From the NCBI GenBank assembly GCA_021825955.1, contig JAKAEH010000022.1, forward strand, positions 1 through 8,633: a DNA stretch of 8,633 bases, written 5' to 3'. Shown one piece after another: positions 1 to 7,145 of the stretch. The stretch comes from a bacterium. GTDB taxonomy: Bacteria; Patescibacteria; Microgenomatia; Levybacterales; UBA12049. The translations under genes were made by a program, and so were the position numbers. The notes beneath the pieces were generated by a model. It was given only the letters and a program-made list of their open reading frames with translations. It was not told the DNA's origin and searched no databases. Position 1 is the first letter of the stretch. Every line of letters begins with the position of its first letter.

Positions 1-1
1 C

Positions 2-1195
2 TCTATTCAACCAAAAAACGCATTGGAAAAAAATCTTGTGTTAAAAGAAAAATTACTTACAATACAAGGTAAAAAATTTGATCTTAGTAACTACGAAAGA
101 ATTTTTCTGCTTTCTTTCGGCAAGGGTTCTTTTGGTATTTCAAAAATTATAAAAGATATTTTGGGAACCAAATTAACAAAAGGTTTTTGTATTGATACCA
201 ACGGACAAGACTTTAAAAGAATAGAATTCATAAAAGGCTCCCATCCTCTTCCTTCAAGTGAAAACCTTGAGTTTACATCTAATGTTTTAGGGAAAATGCA
301 AAACTTAACCGAAAAAGACTTGGTTTTAATTGTTATATGCGGAGGCGGCTCCGTAATGTTTGAAAAACCCCATAATATATCTTTGGAAAAACTTATTGAG
401 GTCAATAAAGCCCTTCTTCATAGCGGTGCAACAATTTCTGAGATGAATGTAATAAGAAAACATTTATCTTCTGTTAAAGGCGGAGGCTTGGTAAAACACC
501 TTTTTCCGGCAAAAATAGTTTCTCTTATATTCTCAGATGTCCCGGGAAACGACCTTTCGGTTATTGCCTCGGGTACAACAGTTTTGGATAAAACTACTCT
601 TGACGATGCCTGGAAAATATATAATAAATATGAATTGGGGAATTTGGAACTTACGGAAAATGATTTTACTGAAACTCCAAAGGATGAGAACTTTTTCTCT
701 ACAGTTGAAAATATTTTAATGCTTAGTAACTTAACCGCTCTTAATGCAATGAAAAAAGCGGCTGAAAAACTTAAGATAAACTGTGAGATTTATTCCGACA
801 AATTCCAGTCCGAAGCAGAACTGGCGGGAAAAGCTTTAATTGAAAATACTCCCAAAAACTCAATTCTTCTTATTGGAGGAGAAACTACGGTAAAAGTGGC
901 AAATCCTAAAGGGAAAGGCGGAAGAAACCAGGAAGTGGTTCTTTCTTCTTTGTACCAAGTCGATGAGAATACGGTTATTGCCTCATTTGATTCGGACGGC
1001 TGGGATAATTCCCCGCTGGCCGGAGCAATCGGAGATTTTCATACTCTGGAAAAAGCCAAAAAACTGGGCATTAACCCGCATGAATATTTAAGTGAAAACA
1101 ACAGCTTAATATTTTTCAAAAACGTCGGGGACGGAATAGTAACAGATAGACTTCCCTCCAATGTTTCTGATTTAATAATAATATACAAAAAATAA
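2..1195 (+). CDS. Glycerate 2-kinase, MOFRL/DUF4147 family (5' partial)
   Basis: Predicted cytoplasmic kinase converting glycerate to 2-phosphoglycerate with ATP, feeding lower glycolysis. The frame is open to the left edge. A TTG at 23 could start it, but the codons before it (reading SIQPKNA) align with the usual family N-terminus, so the true start probably lies before base 1. Counting from the TTG: a glycine-rich FGKGSFG near 33-39, CGGGS near 106-110, RKHLSSVKGGG near 145-155, SDVPGNDLSVIASGTTV near 171-187 (family SDVPGDD..IASGPT), then the MOFRL domain with GGETTV near 285-290, GKGGRNQE near 297-304 and DSDGWDNSPLAGAI near 323-336. The C-terminal substrate loop, usually GPTGTNV, reads DRLPSNV, and the SDVPG motif has N for D and T for P, so specificity may be shifted. 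Visible length (about 397 aa) is slightly short of the usual 420-450. Its stop overlaps the next start (TAATG), which implies an operon with translational coupling. Confidence 0.88.
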   Translation, partial: SIQPKNALEKNLVLKEKLLTIQGKKFDLSNYERIFLLSFGKGSFGISKIIKDILGTKLTKGFCIDTNGQDFKRIEFIKGSHPLPSSENLEFTSNVLGKMQNLTEKDLVLIVICGGGSVMFEKPHNISLEKLIEVNKALLHSGATISEMNVIRKHLSSVKGGGLVKHLFPAKIVSLIFSDVPGNDLSVIASGTTVLDKTTLDDAWKIYNKYELGNLELTENDFTETPKDENFFSTVENILMLSNLTALNAMKKAAEKLKINCEIYSDKFQSEAELAGKALIENTPKNSILLIGGETTVKVANPKGKGGRNQEVVLSSLYQVDENTVIASFDSDGWDNSPLAGAIGDFHTLEKAKKLGINPHEYLSENNSLIFFKNVGDGIVTDRLPSNVSDLIIIYKK

Positions 1196-2061
1196 TGGAA
1201 ATAGCAGAGGTTTTTGAAGACAAATTAATAGATTTAAGTAAAAAAGCCAATACGGCAAGACAGCTTGTCATAGAAACGCTTTTGGAAGCAGGTTCCGGGC
1301 ATAGTGCCGGACCTTTGGGGATGGCTGATATTTTTGTCTCTTTTTATTTCCATATTTTAAACCATGATCCCAAAAATCCCGAATGGGATGAAAGAGACAG
1401 GCTAATACTTTCAAACGGGCATATCTGCCCCATTAGATACGTTACTATGGCAATGAGCGGATACTTTCCCCAAGAAGAGCTAAAAACGTTGCGAAAAATC
1501 AACTCAAGGCTTCAGGGACACCCCCATAGAAACTCCCTCCCCGGGCTTGAAACAACCTCAGGGCCTTTGGGGGAGGGTCTTTCACAGGGAATTGGAATTG
1601 CTCTTTCCGGAAAACTTGATAAGAAAAATTACCATGTCTATGTATTGACTTCGGACGGAGAGCATCAGGAAGGAAATACATGGGAAGCTGCAATGTTTGC
1701 CGGAAAACATAAATTAAATAACTTAACTCAAATAATTGACAGAAATAATATCCAAATAGACGGATTTACAGAAAATGTCATGCCTTTGGAACCTTTAAAA
1801 GAAAAATACATAAGTTTTGGGTGGGAGGTTTTGGAAACCGACGGGAATAATATCAAGCAGTTTATTAATACAGTAAGACAGGCAAGAAGCACTTTTGAAA
1901 AACCGGTCTGCATTATTGCCCATACAATTCCCGGGATGGGAGTATCTTTTATGGAAAAAGATTTTACATGGCACGGGAAACCGCCGAATAAAGAAGAAGC
2001 GGAAAAAGCTTTAAAAGAACTGCGGACTTTACAGGGAAGAATACAAAGTGAATATGAATAA
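1195..2061 (+). CDS. tkt: Transketolase, N-terminal (thiamine-diphosphate-binding) subunit
   Basis: N-terminal half of a split transketolase. With the next gene it should transfer two-carbon ketol units between sugar phosphates in the non-oxidative pentose phosphate pathway, in the cytoplasm. The 288 aa is normal for this subunit. Visible motifs: GSGHSAGPLGMADI near 33-46, SNGHICP near 73-79, QGHPHRN near 107-113, and the thiamine-diphosphate/metal motif beginning SDGEHQEG near 153-160 and ending DRNN near 182-185. The first residue of the motif is Ser instead of the common Gly. A WHGKPP motif near 259-264 closes the domain. The ATG shares one base with the preceding stop (TAATG) and has no Shine-Dalgarno, so reinitiation is likely. 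The C-terminus ends in a charged helix as in complete N-subunits, so this is a true split enzyme and not a frameshifted full-length one. Confidence 0.95.
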   Translation: MEIAEVFEDKLIDLSKKANTARQLVIETLLEAGSGHSAGPLGMADIFVSFYFHILNHDPKNPEWDERDRLILSNGHICPIRYVTMAMSGYFPQEELKTLRKINSRLQGHPHRNSLPGLETTSGPLGEGLSQGIGIALSGKLDKKNYHVYVLTSDGEHQEGNTWEAAMFAGKHKLNNLTQIIDRNNIQIDGFTENVMPLEPLKEKYISFGWEVLETDGNNIKQFINTVRQARSTFEKPVCIIAHTIPGMGVSFMEKDFTWHGKPPNKEEAEKALKELRTLQGRIQSEYE

Positions 2062-2064
2062 ATT

Positions 2065-3060
2065 ATGTTAAATAAAGCTTTAAAATTAAACGAAAAACTG
2101 TTTGACGAAAATAAAGAAGAAAGACCGACCAGGGACGGGTTTGGCCAAGCCCTGGTTGATTTGGGTGAAAAAGACCCAAACGTTATTGTTTTAACCGCTG
2201 ACCTTTCGGAAAGTACTAGAACCGAAGATTTTCAAAAGAAATTCCCGGAAAGGTTTTTTGAAGTAGGAGTCGCAGAACAAAATATGGCGGCAATTGCAGC
2301 CGGACTTGCAACATCGGGTAAAACCGTTTTTATCTCCTCTTATGCGACTTTTTCCCCGGGTAAAAACTGGGAAACAGTAAGAACAACCATTGTCTACAAT
2401 AACGCTAACGTTAAAATTGCAGGACACCACGCAGGTATTATGACAGGAGCAGACGGTGCGACACATCAGGCAACAGAAGACATTGCCATAACAAGGGTAT
2501 GGCCCAATATATCTGTTTTTGTCCCCTGCGACGCGGTTGAGGCAAAAAAGGCAACGTTGGAAGCGACAAAAATCAAAGGTCCAGTATATCTTAGATACAC
2601 AAGGGACAAAACTCCTGTTATTACAACCGAAGATACTCCTTTTAACCCAAATAAAATTGAAGTTTTCTGGATAACTGAAAATCCAAAAGTAACAATTTTT
2701 GTCTGCGGATATATGCTCTACTATGCATTACTGGCTGCTAAGAATTTAGAAGAAAAAGGGATTAATGTTTTGGTTGCAAATGTGGCTAACATTAAACCAA
2801 CCGATGAAACGTCAATTATCAAACTTTCCCAAAAAACCGGAAAAGTTGTAACTGTTGAGGATCATCAGGTAACAGGCGGGTTGGGTGGAATGATTGCCGA
2901 GGTCTTGGCAAAAAATCATCCTACTCAAATGGAGTTTGTCGGACTTTTGGATACGTTTGCAGAGTCGGGAAATTGGAAAGACTTGATTAAAAAATACAAA
3001 ATGGACGAAATTGCTATAGAAGAAGCAGTAAATAGAATATTAAAGCTAAATAATGGATAA
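2065..3060 (+). CDS. tkt: Transketolase, C-terminal (pyrimidine-binding and regulatory) subunit
   Basis: Partner of the preceding gene, 331 aa, which supplies the pyrimidine-binding domain and the C-terminal domain of transketolase. The catalytic glutamate that activates thiamine diphosphate is visible as E71 in GVAEQNM (68-74). HHAGIMTGADGATHQATEDI near 121-140 is the typical substrate and cofactor loop. WPNISVFVPCDAVEA near 146-160 and VEDHQVTGGLGGMIAEVL near 264-281 mark the later domains. About 20 residues precede the first conserved block (PTRDGFGQAL, 21-30), a modest N-terminal extension. The ATG lies 3 bp after the upstream stop and lacks a visible Shine-Dalgarno, so coupled translation is likely and would favour 1:1 subunits. 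The closest alternatives, DXS or a pyruvate dehydrogenase E1 beta subunit, fit less well because the upstream partner is plainly transketolase-like. Confidence 0.95.
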   Translation: MLNKALKLNEKLFDENKEERPTRDGFGQALVDLGEKDPNVIVLTADLSESTRTEDFQKKFPERFFEVGVAEQNMAAIAAGLATSGKTVFISSYATFSPGKNWETVRTTIVYNNANVKIAGHHAGIMTGADGATHQATEDIAITRVWPNISVFVPCDAVEAKKATLEATKIKGPVYLRYTRDKTPVITTEDTPFNPNKIEVFWITENPKVTIFVCGYMLYYALLAAKNLEEKGINVLVANVANIKPTDETSIIKLSQKTGKVVTVEDHQVTGGLGGMIAEVLAKNHPTQMEFVGLLDTFAESGNWKDLIKKYKMDEIAIEEAVNRILKLNNG

Positions 3061-4714
3061 GAATTTATTTGGGAAGTTAAAAAACAGCATACAGGGTGAG
3101 GTCAGTGAAGAAGAACAAACCCTGAAAGATTTCAGCCACGACGCAAGTATTTTCGAAGTAACTCCCCGTGTTGTTGTTTTCCCAAAAAATACAGACGATA
3201 TTAAAAATCTTGTGGATTTCGTAAATACGAATAAGAAGGAGAATCCCCTTCTTTCTATAACAGCAAGAACTGCGGGGACAGATATGGGAGGCGGTTCTTT
3301 AAATGACTCCATAATTGTGTCTTTTATGAAACATTTCAATAATATTTTGGGGGTTGAAGGAAATGTTATAACCTCCGAGCCAGGTGTTTATTACAGGGAT
3401 TTTGAAAAATATACTTTACAAAATGGCCTCATATTCCCCCCTTATCCTGCATCCAGAGAACTTTGTGCAATAGGTGGAATAATAAACAATAATTCAGGAG
3501 GTGAAAAATCATTCGAATACGGAAAAACGGAAAACTTTGTAAAAAAGCTTAAAATGGTTCTGTCTGACGGAAATGAATATACATTTGAAGCGTTAAATGA
3601 AAAAAAGTTACAGGAAAAACTTCTTTTGGAAACCTTTGAGGGAAAAATCTATAGAGAAATGTATACGCTTATCACAAAATACTATGATGAAATAAAACAA
3701 GCAAAACCTAAGGTTTCTAAAAATTCCGCTGGGTATTTTTTATGGAACGTTTATGACAAAGAAACTAAAACGTTTGATTTAACAAAACTTTTTGTGGGGG
3801 CACAAGGAACTTTGGGGCTGATGACCAAAGTAAGCCTTGAACTTATGCCTGTTAAAAAACATTCGGAAATGCTTGTCGTATTCTTAGAACAAGAAGACAT
3901 GGCAAACTTAGGACACATCATAAATGCTATTCTTCCCCTTAAACCTGAAAGCATTGAAACTTACGATGACAATACTTTAAAACTTGCGGTTAAATATTTT
4001 TCAGATTTTGCAAAAAAACTCGGAGCAAAAAACATTATTTCAACAGTTTTTCATTTCATTCCGGAATTTCTTATGGTCCTAAGGCGTGGGGTCCCAAAAC
4101 TTATTTTACAAATTGAATTTACCGGAAATAATTTTGACGATTTAATAGATAAGATAAATAATTTAAAAACAGCTCTTAAACCCTTTAATTTGAACATGAG
4201 GGTTGCAGGAAACGAAATGCAGTCTAAAAAATACTGGTTAATAAGAAGGGAGAGCTTTAATTTATTAAGGGAAAAGATAAAAGATAAACATACTGTTCCG
4301 TTTATTGATGATTTTGTTGTAAATCCCGAATATCTTCCAAAGTTTTTGCCAAAATTAAATAAAATTTTGGAGAAATACCCAACACTTGTTTATACGATCG
4401 CAGGACATATGGGAGACGGAAACTTCCATATAATCCCCTTAATGGACATCCGTGATGAAAAACAGCGGGAAATAATTCCTGTTTTAAGTAAAGAGGTTTA
4501 TGATTTGGTATTTGAATATTATGGCTCTACAACGGGAGAACATAACGACGGTTTAGTAAGAAGCCCGTACTTAAAACAAATGTACGGAGAAAAAATTTAT
4601 GCACTTTTTGAAAAAACAAAAGAAATTTTTGACCCGAATAACATCTTTAACCCAAGAAAAAAAGTAAACTCAAGTATGGATTACTTCATAAAGCACATAA
4701 GGCTTAGGTGGTAG
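3053..4714 (+). CDS. GlcD-like FAD-linked 2-hydroxyacid dehydrogenase
   Basis: Predicted flavoenzyme of the FAD-binding type 4 / FAD-linked oxidase C family (glycolate oxidase GlcD, D-lactate dehydrogenase, D-2-hydroxyglutarate dehydrogenase), oxidising a D-2-hydroxyacid to the 2-oxoacid. At 553 aa it has the FAD-binding half: TARTAGTDMGGGSL near 70-83, then CAIGGIINNNSGGEKSFEYG near 138-157, and FVGAQGTLGLMTKVSLELMP near 247-266. The C-terminal catalytic half has GHMGDGNFH at 451-459 and GEHNDGLVRSPYL at 495-507, and ends with the family's FDPNNIFNP. No cysteine-rich Fe-S domain follows, and no GlcF-type partner is in view, so the electron acceptor is unknown. A hydrophobic/basic stretch near 334-350 (FHFIPEFLMVLRRGVPK) could lie on the membrane surface. 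The start overlaps the transketolase stop by 8 bp (ATGGATAA). The exact substrate cannot be read from the sequence. Confidence 0.87.
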   Translation: MDKNLFGKLKNSIQGEVSEEEQTLKDFSHDASIFEVTPRVVVFPKNTDDIKNLVDFVNTNKKENPLLSITARTAGTDMGGGSLNDSIIVSFMKHFNNILGVEGNVITSEPGVYYRDFEKYTLQNGLIFPPYPASRELCAIGGIINNNSGGEKSFEYGKTENFVKKLKMVLSDGNEYTFEALNEKKLQEKLLLETFEGKIYREMYTLITKYYDEIKQAKPKVSKNSAGYFLWNVYDKETKTFDLTKLFVGAQGTLGLMTKVSLELMPVKKHSEMLVVFLEQEDMANLGHIINAILPLKPESIETYDDNTLKLAVKYFSDFAKKLGAKNIISTVFHFIPEFLMVLRRGVPKLILQIEFTGNNFDDLIDKINNLKTALKPFNLNMRVAGNEMQSKKYWLIRRESFNLLREKIKDKHTVPFIDDFVVNPEYLPKFLPKLNKILEKYPTLVYTIAGHMGDGNFHIIPLMDIRDEKQREIIPVLSKEVYDLVFEYYGSTTGEHNDGLVRSPYLKQMYGEKIYALFEKTKEIFDPNNIFNPRKKVNSSMDYFIKHIRLRW

Positions 4715-5414
4715 TCTCAAATTCAAAATCTTTAATGTCATAGACTACGTTTTTCCTTTCAACTACAATTCTCCAGTTTCTTTCTTTGGCATAATTTGCA
4801 AGGATAAAATCAGGGTTAAATGCAATCGGGTTTCCGACAAGTTCTAAAAATGAAACATCAATCTCAGAATCCCCGACTCCGACTGCTTTTTTTAAATCAA
4901 ATTCCTTGTGGTCTTTTACAAAGCTATTTAAAATCTCATGTTTATTCCATGCGGTATCATTAACAATCTTTCCTGTAAATTTTCCCTTTATTACTTCGTA
5001 TCTTGCTCCGTAATATTTATCAAATTCAAGTGCTTTTGCAAATTCAGAAACCATAATCTCTGGCGCACCAGAAATTGCCAATAAATAATAATCTTCTTTC
5101 TTTAGTTTTTTTATAAGTTCACGAGTAAAAACATAAACTTTGTTTTTTTGGTAACCTATTATTTCTTTGGCTGCTTTTCTTATAATATTTTCCTCAATTC
5201 CTTTTATGTACTTTACATATACTTCAATAACTTTAGAGATGTAATTATTGTAGCTTCCCTGCCTATTTACCCATGCAACATAATCTTCTTCTATTTCTTT
5301 ATTTAATCCTTTTGGAAACACTTTTTTTTCAACCAGTAAGTTAACAAGCTCTATAACAAGACTTGAACGAAAAATTGTTCCGTCGATGTCAAATACCGCT
5401 AGGTTATTTTTCAT
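4704..5414 (-). CDS. HAD-superfamily (IB, SerB-like) phosphatase
   Basis: Predicted cytoplasmic phosphomonoesterase of 236 aa. All four HAD motifs are visible: motif I FDIDGT with nucleophile D9 and acid/base D11, motif II AISGAP with S115, motif III lysine K158 in WNKHE, and motif IV GVGDSEID with metal ligands D182 and D186. A largely helical cap inserted after motif I (about 14-100) fits subclass IB, the phosphoserine-phosphatase-like group. The substrate is unknown; phosphoserine, a phospho-sugar acid or phosphoglycolate are possible. The ATG at 5414 is preceded by AATAAGG at very short spacing, a poor ribosome site. The gene lies 19 bp downstream of the DUF2090 gene and is probably co-transcribed with it. 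Its 3' end overlaps the convergent FAD dehydrogenase gene by 11 bp, so no terminator fits between them. Confidence 0.85.
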   Translation of the reverse strand: MKNNLAVFDIDGTIFRSSLVIELVNLLVEKKVFPKGLNKEIEEDYVAWVNRQGSYNNYISKVIEVYVKYIKGIEENIIRKAAKEIIGYQKNKVYVFTRELIKKLKKEDYYLLAISGAPEIMVSEFAKALEFDKYYGARYEVIKGKFTGKIVNDTAWNKHEILNSFVKDHKEFDLKKAVGVGDSEIDVSFLELVGNPIAFNPDFILANYAKERNWRIVVERKNVVYDIKDFEFETTT

Positions 5415-5433
5415 GGCCTTATTTTAACACAAA

Positions 5434-6354
5434 CTATTTTGAGGAAATGAATATATTATAAAAATCCTGGAATTTTTGGCTTACTTCTTCTATTACTTCT
5501 GCTTTGCTAATTTCCCCTTTATAAAACTTTACTATTGAATCCCAAAAAATTGTCCTTCCTACGGCAAAGCCTATAACCCCGTTGACTTTGGAACCTACTT
5601 TTAACCATTCTTCAACCTTTTCCTCTTTTGCCCCTCTTCCTAAGATCACAACACCAACATCTTTTCTTTCTCCCGATTTAACTTCCTTAATAACCCCTGA
5701 GTAATCGTTAGCACTGTCCATTCCTTCAAGTTTCCAGATGTCCGGCTCAATTCCTTTAGATTGAAGAGTTTTAACTACTTCTGCTGTTAATTCAGGCCTT
5801 AATCTAACATCATATTCATCTCTTTTTCCTCCTACTCTTTTAAGTTGTTCTTTAGTTGGCAAAACCAACACTTCAAGTAGGAATTTATAATAATTTTTAT
5901 GCGAGTAGTCGCTGATAATTTTTAAACTTTCTTGTTGGCTTTTTTTTACTTCTTCACTATCTTTGGGATTATATTTAATCAAAACCTTTGTAAATTGCGG
6001 TTTAAACTTTTCTATATGTTCTTCAAAGTTTTTATATCTAAATTCAAACTTTTCCTCTCCGCTTTTCTCAATTGTTAAAATCGTTATAAAGCCGTTATGT
6101 CTTGCGTCCAGCATTACTTCTTCTCCAAATTCTTCATCACACAAAATTGCAGCGTTCTCTTTTGGGATTTTTTCTTCTACAGCTTTTTTAAAGCCTTTAT
6201 AAATAAGCATTTTAAACTCCCTTATAAATTCTCTTTGCTCTTCGGATAAATCATTTATTCCATTTTTATCAAACACTTCTTTTGCAAAAGTGGCGCGGTG
6301 ATCAAATGCTAAGATATATAGAGGTTTTTCGTATCCAAGATTAGATAAATTCAT
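5434..6354 (-). CDS. Stand-alone DUF2090 (IolC C-terminal-type) aldolase-like protein
   Basis: A 306-aa protein resembling the DUF2090 domain found C-terminal to the 5-dehydro-2-deoxygluconokinase domain in proteobacterial IolC, a domain linked to 2-deoxy-5-keto-gluconate-6-phosphate aldolase activity and the class I aldolase (beta/alpha)8 fold. Signature blocks: LAFDHR at 15-20, LCDEEFG at 71-77, IEKSG near 95-99, KVLIKYNPKD at 123-132, GIEPDIWKLEG at 201-211, VVILGRGA at 235-242 and GFAVGRTIF at 262-270. The last three closely match IolC. No PfkB-type kinase domain is attached or encoded nearby. I chose the ATG at 6354 over an in-frame TTG at 6375 because the conserved region starts soon after the ATG. 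No Shine-Dalgarno is visible. The gene follows the DUF4382 gene by 43 bp and precedes the HAD phosphatase by 19 bp. Family membership is secure, but the substrate is not: it could act on another phosphorylated sugar or deoxy-sugar acid. Confidence 0.82.
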   Translation of the reverse strand: MNLSNLGYEKPLYILAFDHRATFAKEVFDKNGINDLSEEQREFIREFKMLIYKGFKKAVEEKIPKENAAILCDEEFGEEVMLDARHNGFITILTIEKSGEEKFEFRYKNFEEHIEKFKPQFTKVLIKYNPKDSEEVKKSQQESLKIISDYSHKNYYKFLLEVLVLPTKEQLKRVGGKRDEYDVRLRPELTAEVVKTLQSKGIEPDIWKLEGMDSANDYSGVIKEVKSGERKDVGVVILGRGAKEEKVEEWLKVGSKVNGVIGFAVGRTIFWDSIVKFYKGEISKAEVIEEVSQKFQDFYNIFISSK

Positions 6355-6362
6355 ATATTTCA

Positions 6363-6391
6363 AGTTTGACTGCAATTTTTATTTTTGTCAA
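6363..6391 (-). promoter_or_regulatory. Possible promoter for DUF2090 gene
   Basis: On the minus strand a perfect -35 TTGACA (6391-6386) is followed by a 17-bp spacer and CAAACT (6368-6363), which matches the -10 consensus at only three of six positions. Transcription would begin a base or two before the ATG at 6354. The weak -10 makes this tentative, and read-through from the DUF4382 gene is the alternative. Confidence 0.28.
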
Positions 6392-6397
6392 CGAGGC

Positions 6398-7063
6398 TTA
6401 TTTGTTTACGATAATATCCAAAACAAAGGGCTTGAGAAAATATTTTCCGTTTGTAATGGAAAAGCTTTTTTCAGCATTAAAATCTAAGATTATGTTTGTA
6501 TTTTTATTTTTTTCTATTGTAAAATCTTTAGTTACTCTCACGACTGAATCTTTTTCATCAATCGTAAGTTTTTCTGTTTTTCCGTTTTCTAATACCAAAA
6601 CAGCGTTTTCTATATATAGTCTTATTTGGTTATATTTTCCAAAAGAAAGATTGGTGAAAGATAAATTAACCAAACCCCCTCCTGAAAGCTGGACTAAATC
6701 AACGCTTATTGGAAGCGGTATATCCAAAGTTTCCCATTTGTTAATGTTTTTACCTGAGGACTCTAAGAATACTTCTATTTTTTTTACTTTTATAACAAAA
6801 TTCTTTATCGAAGATTTCTTAGTGTTACTTATGGAAAAGGTCAATGAACCCAGGTTTTCTTTTTTTAATGAGTTTGAATAGTTTCCCGTTGATTTGTCAG
6901 GCCCTACGGAATTATCCGGGACTAATAAAGGAGCTTTATTTAAATTTACGCTGCCCGAAGCGTTTTGTTTTGTCTGCGTTTGTCCCCTAGTTAGAAGTAT
7001 GACAATTACAAAACCTATAAGAAGAATTATTAATGTAAAAAGTCCTGCTTTTCTAAATCCCAT
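6398..7063 (-). CDS. Membrane-anchored DUF4382 domain protein
   Basis: A 221-aa predicted extracytoplasmic protein held by one N-terminal membrane segment (about residues 7-25, LFTLIILLIGFVIVILL) after the basic start MGFRKAG. A polar Gln/Asn/Ser/Pro-rich linker (about 26-68) leads to a beta-rich domain from about 71. That domain has the DUF4382 pattern: a sandwich-like start (GSLTFSIS), W110 in KWETLDIPLP, VDLVQLSGGG near 121-130, GKYNQIRLYIENAVLVLENGK near 142-162, and the ending DFNAEKSFSITNGKYFLKPF near 194-213. No lipobox is visible and the hydrophobic segment has no clear cleavage site, so it is probably anchored with the domain outside. The function of DUF4382 is not established to my knowledge; a surface or adhesion role is a guess. 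The ATG at 7063 was chosen over an upstream in-frame TTG at 7084 because that TTG overlaps the spacer and -10 of a good promoter and would add residues before the positive N-terminus. Confidence 0.8.
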   Translation of the reverse strand: MGFRKAGLFTLIILLIGFVIVILLTRGQTQTKQNASGSVNLNKAPLLVPDNSVGPDKSTGNYSNSLKKENLGSLTFSISNTKKSSIKNFVIKVKKIEVFLESSGKNINKWETLDIPLPISVDLVQLSGGGLVNLSFTNLSFGKYNQIRLYIENAVLVLENGKTEKLTIDEKDSVVRVTKDFTIEKNKNTNIILDFNAEKSFSITNGKYFLKPFVLDIIVNK

Positions 7064-7075
7064 AAACAATAATAA

Positions 7076-7104
7076 TCTATACAATGATTATGCAGAAATG
7101 TCAA
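7076..7104 (-). promoter_or_regulatory. Sigma70-type promoter for DUF4382 gene
   Basis: On the minus strand a perfect -35 TTGACA (7104-7099), a 17-bp spacer and TATAGA (7081-7076, four of six to consensus). The expected start is near 7069, only about 6 bases before the ATG at 7063, so the transcript would be nearly leaderless. No purine-rich ribosome site lies in the gap (ATTATTATTGTTTATG). Confidence 0.62.
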
Positions 7105-7124
7105 CCTTGTTTTAGGCAGGTTGA
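7101..7124. repeat. Inverted repeat overlapping the DUF4382 promoter -35
   Basis: TCAACCT (7101-7107) and AGGTTGA (7118-7124) form a perfect 7-bp dyad separated by 10 bp. One arm covers most of the -35 box of the DUF4382 promoter, so it could be a repressor or activator operator. Read on the minus strand it also lies downstream of the 57-aa gene, but no T-run follows, so it makes a poor terminator. Confidence 0.4.
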
Positions 7125-7145
7125 GGATTATTAGAAGTAATAGGC

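Noticed and set aside
2061..2067. A frameshift splitting one transketolase gene
   Set aside because: Both halves have natural domain ends and near-normal lengths for separate subunits, and split transketolases are common in bacteria and archaea.
3046..3339. A 97-codon minus-strand frame
   Set aside because: It is antisense to the well-supported FAD-binding domain and has no motif or ribosome site.
4632..4714. Loss of a C-terminal Fe-S domain from the FAD dehydrogenase
   Set aside because: The protein ends shortly after the normal FDPNNIFNP motif, as in stand-alone GlcD-type enzymes, so there is no sign of truncation.
6366..6881. A 171-codon + strand open frame
   Set aside because: It is the reverse of the DUF4382 gene, which has the conserved domain pattern, a membrane anchor and a good promoter. 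The + frame is low-complexity Phe/Ser/Lys with no motif.
7063..7084. TTG start at 7084 for the DUF4382 gene
   Set aside because: The TTG lies across the promoter spacer and the -10 box, upstream of any plausible transcript start. The ATG at 7063 gives a normal basic N-terminus before the membrane segment.
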